Source of the DNA: Crotophaga sulcirostris
Taxonomy: Eukaryota > Chordata > Aves > Cuculiformes > Crotophagidae
DNA length: 64,000 bases
Assembly (NCBI GenBank): GCA_013397455.1
Contig: VYZB01000535.1
Span: 161,999 to 225,998, forward strand
Direction of reading: 5' to 3'
Below the pieces are notes generated by a model. It did not search any database and had not been told where the DNA came from. It saw only the letters and a program-made list of their open reading frames with translations. Positions 50,701 through 62,700 of this stretch are shown one piece after another; the stretch's first letter is position 1; the number at the start of each line of letters is the position of its first letter. Made by a program: the position numbers and the translations under genes.

Positions 50701-53700
50701 TCTTTTCGGATTTCAACAGGTTTGGAAAACAAACTTATGTTTTGGTCCCACGTTGCTGGGCTTTCTTCAAATGGATTCTTCTGTCTTGGCAGTGTAGCGA
50801 ATTTTTGGGGTAACGAAGCACTCACATTGGTAAATGGGTCACTTTGTGTTACAAGTGCAGCTTCATCAACTGTGCTGTCAAGTTGGGTCATTTTAGATGT
50901 GTCAACACTTAACGTCCTTCTATGTGGAGATTTTAGACTCCCTGCAAACAATCTGTCATTAGTACATTATCAAAGAGACACCAAATCACAGTTTATGACA
51001 TGCAGAAACCCACTGTAGCTTAGGTCTAGAAGCCTTGCAATCGAGTCTCAGTTCAAAACACTGCTGAGTATCCAAGCTATTTTAAATAACATGGACATTT
51101 GTGGTCTTGACTTCAGGATACTGAAATGTTTATAGATAGACACTACAGAAAACTTTTGATTCCTGCATGAAAAGTAAGTTCTACAAAGAAGACAGCTCTG
51201 ACAAACGTGCCGTTCCAGAAAGCAGCACTAGTCTGGTGTTGCACAATATCTTTGAACAAGGCAAAGTATTTTCAATTCTTCGTATAAATCAGATTTAAAC
51301 CTTTAGTGATAGCTTTCAAGTTTTTAAACAGAGTTTTAAGAGGCTATTTTGCTCAGAGTTCCCTCTAGAATGCAATGTTTCCCTACCACGTACTCTGAAA
51401 TGAGGACATAAAAAGAAAAATGCTAAATTATGACCAATATAAGTTATTTCTTATGCTCAGAAACAGCAGTAGTGAGTTCTCAGGAACTAATGGGAGTGAA
51501 AAAAAATAGGTCAGCAATAATTCTTAACTTTTTGTACTCGTAATTGCTTCATAAACTAAAGAAACAGACTTTTGATTGCTCTAAGAGCAGTAATTACAAC
51601 GGTCATGAGTCTTACTTACCACCTTCATCAACCGAACCAAACGATTCTAGCTGACGCCTGAAAAGATGAGGGTAGCCCACTGTGCTGGATTTCATTTTCT
51701 CTGAGGAGACATGGGGTCCCGTTAAATCTGACATTGAATGAGCTGAGGATAGGCGCTGAGGTCCCAAAAGGAAAGGTTTTTTTGGTTTTGATTTCACTTG
51801 TACTTCACCACTACACACCTCTATGTTTGCATCAGGTGTATGAGTACTTGGGATGATGGCAGAGGATGTATCCGAAAACGACCCATCACTTTTTCGACCC
51901 TTCATTTTGTCTTTTAGTTTAGCAAAAGGGGATTTCGTTTTGTCCTTCATTGACAAATCAAACATACTTGCTGTCATATTATTCCTCATAAACTGAATAT
52001 TGACCTTTATTTGTCCTCTGTCTTTAGTTCTCTTCCCTTGTCTGGACTCGAGGGGAAACCACCTTAAAGGAAAAAAAGAACAAGTTAAGTTGTGTTTTCC
52101 TGAGGCTCGTCATTAAACTCTGGTTAGCTGGTTGATGTATCTGGCTCACATAGTTTAAAATATGAAAAGCATAAATGAAAACATCCCTGTATTGAAAAAC
52201 TCTTTTTTCTATGCTTGTTATTGAAGAGCAAACTTAATAACTAAGCAAGCACAAAGCCCTTTACACTCTTCACCTGTTTTGAGAACCAAAGTCAACTCTG
52301 TGGAAGTTTGCTAATCTTCAAAGCTAATGGCCTCACATCTCCTTAAAAAAGGAGAATTTGTATCTAATATTAATTACAAATACATTTTATTTTGCTATTT
52401 AAAAGAACACTTGACATTTTTCAAGTGGTGTTTATTTAGCCGTGATGTGCATTACCTGACTGTAAATATTTCATTTAATAACCTTTTCTCTTTTGATTTT
52501 GCTCAGGTTTATAAGCCAGTAAACATTTTTCCCCTCTGTATCTTTCCTTCTAACCACTGGTTACGGGTTCTGTCACGTGCACCAGCAAAGAAATATCTGT
52601 GACCCCTGAATAGTGAGCTATCATTTTGGTTCTGCAATCCCTACTAGCGCTGGCTTGTAACTCCACAAGCACCAGTGGCAGAACAGTGAGCGTGCAGGTG
52701 GATCTAACAGCCATCCCTTCTTTTGCAGGTAGGATTAACCAGAGAAATACCTCCACAGGCTTTGGAACCATGACATGAACCCCCACTCCCTGTAAGGAGA
52801 TCAAAGGTGTGATCACTCATTTCAAAACACGAATTGTTCTTCTTTGCCAGGTCCAATAAAGTCTTCATCATTACCCAAGCATCTTATTCATTCCCCAATG
52901 TGCTCCATTGCCCCGCGGAAGCATCTACAGAATTACAGCTCAATCTTCCTTCACTTCAACACAAACCCTTCTCCACACCAATCATCAATAGCCTTTTCCT
53001 ATTTAAAAAAAGGGCACAAGGGAATATTTCAGATGCACCAGCTCTCAAGAAGTGCTTTAAACCCACTGCCAGGAGAAACGCACGCACACATGCTAACACA
53101 GCAGTGCAGTATCACGACAAAGTCACTTTTGAATTGGAGACTGAGAAGTAAAATTGTCTATCAGCACAGATGCAAAATTGATTACGCAGCTATACATACA
53201 TTATCCAATACTGTCAAATATAGAAAGCAAGGTCAGTAAAGGAGAAAAATAACTCTCAATTTCCTCTCAGGCTTCATGAATATTTTTAAAGGTGGCAGGT
53301 GAGTTCAAATTTTCAGGCAGATACTATTTTCTGAGTTGAAAAAATACTTCTAAAAGGGTCCTGCCAAAGAAATAATGAAAGGATAAAGAGTATTATTACT
53401 TTTTTGTTGCTTTTTGATGTCCAAAAGGTTTTATAACCCATGCTAAACCAGAATAATTAAGAAGTATCAGACCTTCTCTGTCACAACACCAGACAATACA
53501 CATTCAGACAACCAGACCCAGAAGTTCAAATCAGTAGGAAGACAATTAAATCTTTAGGAAAAAAGTTTTTCTTCTGTTGTGAGGTTACTTCATTTATGTA
53601 TTTTAAATGAAATGCAAAACCTGAAATATGTTACGCATCTGAAGAAGATGGATCGTTTTTCCTTTTAGTTAATAATGTTTCACTTCTTGGTAACTGATTC

Positions 53701-56700
53701 CAGAAACACTTTAAGTAATCTATAGAGTCATTACAGAAAATACACACAACAGAATCAAGAGTAAATATTTTCTGTGATATATAATACTGCAAAAACTGAA
53801 GACAAGATAGACTACTTTCTTTAAAACTCTTCTTTAAAAGAAAATAAGTTCATATATTCTCTTAAAAAATTAAAAATACACAGCCATAATAAGCAAGGCT
53901 TTGCTCAGACAGATCTTTTGTGTGCAGAAAAAAACCCTGAACCAGATATCATCCTGAAACTACGAAAGTCCTCACCACGATTCCTAGACAGACACTAAAC
54001 ACAAATATAGATAAGGCTTATGAGTGTTATACAAGGCTTAATAAGGCAGAAACGTCCTCACTTTCTGACATTCAAATTTAATGGCTCAACCTACACTGTA
54101 AGAAAACACATTCCCCCTCTCCCTCTTTCCCTCCCCTCCCAGGACTCAAACGTTAAGACTGGATCTCTGATCAGATTGCTGAAATTCCATATGTTTCTAA
54201 AGTTTTGCCAATTCCCAAGCAAATCGATGCATGACACTCACTAACTTGTTTTACAACAATATCAAGACGTAAATTCTTAAGCTTTTGCTGCGAAGAGGAA
54301 AGTCTTTTTTTTCCAAACTTCTTTTACCTCAATTATTGACATTCGTATCATGAACCAACAACCACTCATCTGCTGCTGGTGTACCTCCACGTTACTTCAA
54401 CATTCACTGGGTTTGGAGGAGAGAATTCCAACATCCAACTAACAAAGTGCCTTGAAAACTTTTATTTTCAGACTACACTTTCAAGAACTTGACACAAAAA
54501 AAAAGTTCAGCTGGGAAAACAAAGAAACTCTCCTTACCCTAAGGAGAGAATGTGACAGGATAAGAGACTGCACCTCATACCTGCTGGGACCAGGTTCAAT
54601 GTTATCATTGATTCCAATAGAATTTAATCATCAACTCTTAACTCCAACAAAATTCCTCTGGACATCAGTGAAATTTCTGTTAGAATAATGATCAAATCTT
54701 TATACAAAAGACAGATATTTTATTTTCATAAGCACTTACAGGAGGTTTCTTTGTTACCTTGGATGGTTTATCTTGTTTTAGTCATAATGAAGGTTCCATA
54801 TGCTTCAGCTTATAACAGGACAATATGAGAAGCAGACTCAAATAACCATTTTCCTCAAATTCAAAGGCAAATAATTACTTTTCTAAAACAGAAGAGAACA
54901 AATGCAGGCAATGCATTTGTGTGGAGCTACACGTGAACGAGCAACCGAGTTTGTCAATGTTTCTTATTAGAATCTGTTTCTACAACATATGGGCGTGAGC
55001 AACAAATAGAAAAAACAGTGCTGTGTATAATAGAAAAAAGAACTGGAAAATGAAGTCCACTGTTTTCAGATAACAACGTTTCGGTCCTAAAATACTAAAT
55101 TCCACCATACCACTGCCAATTTAAAAAATTGTAATGCATTATAAAAGCCAATAAAACTTGCTATTTTGGTTTTGTTTACAGTACTTTTAGCCACAATAAA
55201 TGCTCCATTTGTCAGGCTGCCACGAGCTGATTCTATAGAAAGCCTGTACAAAGTAGGAAAATAGCCAATAACATACACGAACAAAACAGGGTGGCTTTTA
55301 TGAGAGCAGATGCCCTTTTATTTAATAATCAAATATTACATCCAGTCTTGCAGACAGTCTTCATTTAAACAGACCTTGTACAAAGCCTGGCAAATTTTCC
55401 CAACTTCAAAGGAAGCCCTACTGCCTTCTGAATAACATTCATACTTCTTGCTCTCACCTTCAAATGTTCTGTAGGACAACGTCCTCCACACCCCCTCTAA
55501 TTTTGACTGCTCCCCTGTGGTTTCCATCAGAACAACCTTTGCTGCTTTTTCTCATCTGTTTTTAAATGCGCTAATGGGCTTCGCCTGTGTGGCGCAGGTT
55601 TCTGATCATTTGGATTTTGTAAGAATTATATAAATTGCCTCTCTGTACACTGGCAATTTTTTTGTGAACATTGAAAGAGAAGATCAACGTTCAAGGTTGA
55701 AAAACCCTGTTGCCCAGTCAGCCCTGAAACACTAAAGTCCTACCTAAAGAAACATGACAAAATGACTCAACTTGGGCCATACCTACAATTAGGGGTGCAA
55801 AGGCAAACTCCCTTATTTCTATGAAAGACAGAAACCATCAACTGCATACTATTCATGTAAATTGTGTGGTATGAGAAGTACTGAACCCTTTACCTTAGAA
55901 AAGGTAGACAGGGAGAGGGAAGGAGAAAACTAAAGTGTCATTATTAATAAGCAAGTTACAAAATTCTGGTCTGCCTGTTCCACCTAAAGAGATAGTGATC
56001 TACAAATACACGTTTTTGACACAATTTCTTCACTTGTTCTTCTCCTCCCCTTTTTCTGATTTCATTTTCTTGCCATGAACTTGATTTTCCAACCCACTTC
56101 TGATTATCTACAGTATTCTCACTGTACACTTCATCCTGCATTCAACAAACGATTTGAAACGACTATCTTGTTTCTCTTCTCCAGATAGAAGGAAGCTGAT
56201 ATTCCAGCATCTCATCCTCCAAATTTGTCACAGAATTTGACAGTTTCACGTCTTAGCATCTCTCTTCTTTGAAGAGACAGCCCTCAACCTATTCCGCTCG
56301 CCATGTAACAGTGAGCAGGATAGGCTGACAGTACAGGTAGGAAAAATAGAACCATAGAATGGTTTTGGTCAGAAGGGACCTCAAAGCCCATCCAGTCCCA
56401 CCCCCTGCTATGGGCAGGGACACCTCCCACTGGATCAGGGGGCTCCAAGCCCCATCCAACCCGGCCTTGAACACCTCCAGGAATGGGGCAGCCACCACTG
56501 CTCTGGGCAACCTGGGCCAGGGCCTCCCCACCCTCACAAGAAAACATTTCTTCCTAAGATCTCACGTAAATCTTCTTTCAGCTAGAAAAAATTACAATGG
56601 TATGGGTAAGAAAAAACACTGTGTATTTTTAATTATGTCTTAGTCAGATACTTAAAACTTTAACAGCCTCCCAAACCACTGGGATACCTGTCTACCGATT

Positions 56701-59700
56701 TCCAAAGGAATTAGAAGCCTTTTAACCAGTACATTTAACCTGTGCATGACAGATACCTCTGACTCTGTCTTCTTGCCAGGGCTGAAGATGTAAACTATTA
56801 CAGGAATTTTCCCTCTCATTTTGCTGCTTCTCAAATATGCCACTCTGCCTTCACTCTACCAGTAAACATCTATTGAGTTCATCTAATTGTGCTCCACTGA
56901 AATAATTCAATTGCACCCAAAGATTTTTGCTAAGACTTGATTTTGATTCACAAATTACGGAAGGAAATTCTGAAAAAAAGTCACACAAACACAGCATCCA
57001 CAAGGCTTCTCACTTTGATTTTAGAGGAAAAATAAGCAGCCTGATGTGCTAAGCAATTTTATTCTGTTACACAGTGAGAAGGAGAATTTTCTACACCATC
57101 AGGTACTTCTAAAACTACCAAGGACAGAACACGTCCGGAGGCTGTCACAGGGAAGAATTACTCTTCATCTTTGATTACTATGTTCAAGCTGGATACACTG
57201 AAGAAACCTCCTTCACAAAATTCCACTAATATAAATGTCCACAGCTAATGGATAAAAAACAACACCCAAAGCCCAGAACTAACATTTTCATTAGCAGCAA
57301 ATGCACTTTGAAAAAAAGCAGAAGTAAGTCTTCTGATAAATCACTCAATACCATACTGAAAGTCTGCCCCAAAAGTCCATAAGCAGGAAAATTAAGGGAA
57401 GGGGCTGAGCCCAGACTATATGGTGTAAGAGGGGAAATGAAGAAGAAAATGGATTATTTATTAAAATAAGTGATGACATCCACAAAGATGAATGCCGTTG
57501 CTTTCTGGAAGCCAAGTGAAGTGAGATATACAAAGTCGAGTTTAAAAATAAATATTACAGAGTCACATGGTAACACCACAAACCATATGGGAACTGACAC
57601 ACATCCCAGCACCCTCAATAAGGGGTGAGCTAACGTCAGTTGGAATCAAAGTCGTTAAGTGGTCTTAGTTTACTTATTATTTTGGCTAAAAACTGTGTGT
57701 GGAAACTTTTATTTTAGAAACAAAATAACTGAAGGTATGAGAATGAAGGCCAGTTATTTGAGCCGAGTGTGCGGACAGAAAATGGAGAACTATTGCAAAC
57801 CAGATGGCCCTCAGACTCTGACTCAGAACCATGACTTACTCAGAGGATGTGCTTGCACTGGTTGTTGAAATGTAAATGCTGGGAAAAATCACTAGATATT
57901 TTCAACTACTACAACAACCCCATAAAGCTAAAACTGGGCTCAACTTTTTGTTTTCCCCAATAACCATCTTTCTCTTCTGCTCCTCGCTACTAATTTTACT
58001 CCTTTTTTTACCTTTACTGAGTGAGTACCATGAAAGCAACAGCACAAATCCATACAGATGTTGTTGCTGTGCCTTTCACAAATTTCTAAGTTATGAGTCT
58101 TCCTACTTTTGACTGGAGCAGAACGAGTTGTTTTTTTCTCTAACCACAACATTTTGATAATTTCTGTTACAGCCTGTCATTTCCTCTACTATTTAGTTTC
58201 AACACCTAAAATGCATTTTTCTGGTTTAAACTAAAGACTCAAAAATAGTAAATAATATTTGTAATGTGTTGGGTTTGTAGAATTATTTTTAAAAGGCACT
58301 ATTAATTAACGAGCACTGAGTCCTTCATATTCAAACTGTTTAGTATTAGTTGTCTGCTTGTTCGTAATTCAAGTTGCGTTTGACGCTGCCTACTCAAGCT
58401 TCTGCTGCTGCAGAGGAGACAGGACAGGGTAGAGCCAGTTAAAGGGGGAACCCACCCATATCCAAGAAGGAGACTGCCAAGAGGGAATTCAGATTAATTT
58501 GCAGGAAGTCACGGGATTTTCATACCTTTCAGGAAGCTCAGCCGCTTGTGGTCAATCGTGAATTACTTTTGTTTGCCAAGAAGCTCTTTAACTATTCTAC
58601 ATGATCGATATATGCAGAGGAGAAGCATCTTTGATAAGGCCGAGATTTCTTCACTGTATAACGCTCAAATAAGCATTTTTTACAGCACTGCTGCAATTTG
58701 GGTTTTGAGGTGTAATACAGAAATCAGAGAGGAGGAGAATTAAGTCACAAATAAAAAATAGCTCCTCCAAGAAAATCTCTATAAGAAATAATAATTCTAC
58801 CATCGCGAGTCCCCCTCAAACTTATAACATTCCAGACAAGTGTTACATCTTAAATAAACTGAATGTATCATAAAATTAACTCTCCAGGAAAGCTAATAAA
58901 AGGACTGGACAATAAATAGCGTGAAACTGGAGAATAACAAGGAAAAGTAAATGCTGATGAAATAAGTAACATCATGGTGAAAGCTAACGGAAATTTGTTC
59001 TTCTGTTGCTGTGTTCATTTAGCACACAGGAGGAAAAAAACTAAGCATAGTCACTATGAAAAACTATTGAAAAGTACTTCAGTAAATTAATACGTCAGTA
59101 AATGAGTATTTTTCGTTCCATTATAACTAAAAATTTTGTTTTGATGTTAGACATTGTCAGATCATCAGAGTATTAACGCAACTGAATAATATATGAATTG
59201 AAATCTTCACCAAAACCGATTATATATTTTTTAAAACAACACATTCACTGATCACCATTTACATTTAAAATGCAAGAGCAAGAGAGGTATATTTATTCTG
59301 CAACAGTAGACGAAAAAACTTGTCATGTATTTGTCAGGATGAACAAAAAAAAAACTACAACATTTTATGCAAAAAATAAAAACCATGTCAGAAATCTAAG
59401 ATCTGAAAGCTTACGCTAAGTAGACTTTTAATAAAGCAGTATCAAGCTTTTTGAACTGTTAAAAAAGCTCAGTAAAAACAGCATCTGGAGACGTGTTTTC
59501 AACTCAGGAGAAAAGAGCATAAGAAGTAAAAAGAATCAGACCACTTCCAGCTACAGAAGATACGCGAGAGACTCAAATTTACAAAGTTAGCACAGTGCGA
59601 TGGACATTTTTGCATCAATACCGAAAGAAAACGAACTGGGATCCTGCAGATGCTTTGGCTGAAGTCTCTGGAAAAGACCTAGCGAGAGACCTCTCGGTCA

Positions 59701-62700
59701 CATCTGGATCCAACCGATCCAGGGATTTTCACTTTTAAGAATTCAAAAAAAAATCATTGGTCTTGGAAAGAAAGAGAAAGGACCTTGTGGGATGGTGTGT
59801 GCAAAACTGTCACTGTGAAATTGTAGTAAAGATACTGCTTTGTTTCATTAAATTGTGTGCCAGAGCAATTTTATTAGAACACAAGACACACAAATCCTAT
59901 CATGAGGCCTCTGCCTTAAAACTTTACTGCCAAGAATATTTTTCCTAAGATTTGTAACAAGTAACAAGAAAAGCTCTACAGATAAAAGGACTATTTTCCC
60001 CTAACATAACGTTTCTGAAGCTGCAACGAATGTCTAAATTTATTTCTTCGAAATTATAAAATATTAAGTTAAAAAAAAATATACCAAAAGCCAACTGTCA
60101 CAGACACCCCGCAGTCTTCCTAGGAATTCCAAATCAGCTGGTAGCCTTCACTTCTCATACCTCCTTACTAAAAAAGCACCAGGGAATTGCTGACAGGGTT
60201 CAGCATTGTGCAGAATATTAAATATCTTTTTTGCAATACCCTGGTGACTCTTGAGTCTGTCTCTTACAGCACCATATGTACAGCTGTGTTGGAAAGAGGA
60301 AGCTATTAAATATATTAAAAAGTAGAAATATTACCAATAGACACTTCATCAAATAACTGGATCTCATTCATCCCCAAACAAAGCAAGAAATGTTAAGGTT
60401 ACATCAACATAAGAAAATAACTCTGGATTTAATAACGCCACAAGCCTGTTGAACATATTTGAAAGTAAAAACATTGCTTTATAAAACAGATTAGTGTTTC
60501 TGAAACAATGAATGTAGCTTTCAACCATCAGAATGCTTTGGTAATAAAGACGCTGGACTTGGTCTTGAAAGGCACTGGGTACCTCCATTCCCACACCACA
60601 GTCACAGCTAAAAGGTCTTCGGGTCCAAATATATTACCCTTAGCTTATTGCCAACACAGGGGTAGGAATATTTTGTATCAAAAAGGATTTAATAAAAAAA
60701 GATAATAAGAAAGAGAGTGTTTTGTTTGAGATTCTATTTGCAAATATTCTTGAGAGCTTGCCCTCCTCCCACATACGTGTAGAAATATTGCATCCACATC
60801 TCCAACTGATTCTTAAAGGAGAAGGCAACAACACACGTGTTCCATGAAGGGATGCAAGTAGACAACCACAATAACTTCTCAAAAACATCTAAATGCTTAA
60901 GGACTCTGAATTACTTTTTCAAAAACGAGTTTCAAAAAGGGCATTTCCTAGGTTTCTAAGCACCTAGAGGCACTGACAGGAAAACTGGACTTCCAGAGGC
61001 TCCTCTAACCTAAGAGTTTAAACCAGCCTTAAGCAAGGACGCGCTGCCAAAAATCCCACGAACAGCCTATCCGCGCTTTCATACTTGTACAAGACTTCTA
61101 AAAGTACGGCTGTTCTTTTAATAAGATTTGCAATCTTAAACGTCCAAGTTACTTCTGAAAACAGAAGTGGGCTGTTTGTAAGTGTCTCCTGCAAGTTCCC
61201 ACTTCGCCAGTGTCGCTCGCAAGCGGCGCACGGCTTTCTCGGGCATCCCAGGATCCTCAGCACTGGCCTAGGGAAGCATCGCCACATGTTTACGTAGTGA
61301 GAGTTCCTTTCTCACACTTCAGAGGAAGACATGAAAACATAAAGATGACTCAGGAAGCCCTGCTAAGCACAACTTCATATAAAAAGTTTATTTAACTATC
61401 ACAAGGGCTGCAGTAGCTACCCCAGTTATAAATTTTTGCAATAATTTTATAAAACTGCATTACCACTCTTGCTAAAATTGCTGCAAAAGCATATGATTTC
61501 TCGAAGGGAAAAGAGGTTTTGTTGCCCACAGTAATACATGAATAATTTACATATTTTCCTCCAGTTTATGAAAATATATTTTTACCTAGATTTACAAAGT
61601 TTTTACCTGTAGTAACATTTCTACTCCATTAATTCACCTTTTCACTGTAGAGTAGCTAAGTGTTTAAAAGAAGGCAGTTGCCTACTGACTTGTGAAATAA
61701 TTACAGCTGATGATTAAAGAATATTTTAAATGTATGTCTAAAGAGCACTGAAACTTCTTGAATCAAGTGTAAATAGAAAGTAAGATCCAAAGGTTACAGG
61801 CTGTACCACTTATTGCATCAGGATAACTGGTTTGTTGTCTTAGAAAGGTAAGCAAATAAAAAGTACAACACTTAGGACCATGAACCCACGAGAGATTCTG
61901 CACAGAGACATTCTTTCCTGTTACATGGTTTGTGAGCATACTGGTTTGCAAAATCAATTTACCCCCCAAAATCCAACCAACACAAAGAAGGCTTTGATTT
62001 TGGTGCTCCTTTACTCCCAGCCACTACAGAGAAGCAGGACAGGTTTTTAGATGGTTTCCGCAGAAACAGTCGTCTGATCCACAATACCTGGCTGGTGTTG
62101 CTGCCCTCATTTCCACCTCCAACTGCCTGTTCTGTGTTTGCAGGAGGTCAATGCCTCCCTAGCACAGTCAGAGACAGACAAACGATGACACCCTCACCAT
62201 CACCCTGATGAAAGGTCCAGCATGTTGAGATGCTGGACAGATGCTGGTGAGATAGACCCGCTATCGCTACCAGAAGAAATACCAGACTATAACACTTGAG
62301 ATTTGGGTACGGGAGACCTTCTACTCTATGGAAGAGACACATGAGGAGGAAAGGCACCTGGGGCAGGAACTTAATCACTGCAGAAAGACTGTCAGTGGTT
62401 ATACATCCCTGCCTAAACATAGCTAGCTTAGGGGTCTTCATGTCGTTCTCAGGACAGAAATCACATAGTCACAGGCATGAAGTATAGCTAAACCAAACAC
62501 AAATCACGTAGTCACAGGCATGCCTGCAGTCCACCCAGACCTACATTTTATGCCCATACACATCAGAGGATAGATGACACTAGTACCAGACATCTTCATG
62601 CAACCATGTCCTAATCAGAAATTATAAACAATTTTACTAATTTAGTTGAAAAACACAAAGAGACAGATACAATTACAGTTCAGCCTAACAAACTGCTGTG

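Noticed and set aside
50599..51018. 139-codon plus-strand open frame
   Set aside because: Antisense shadow of RAB11FIP2 exon 3, running on into intron 2.
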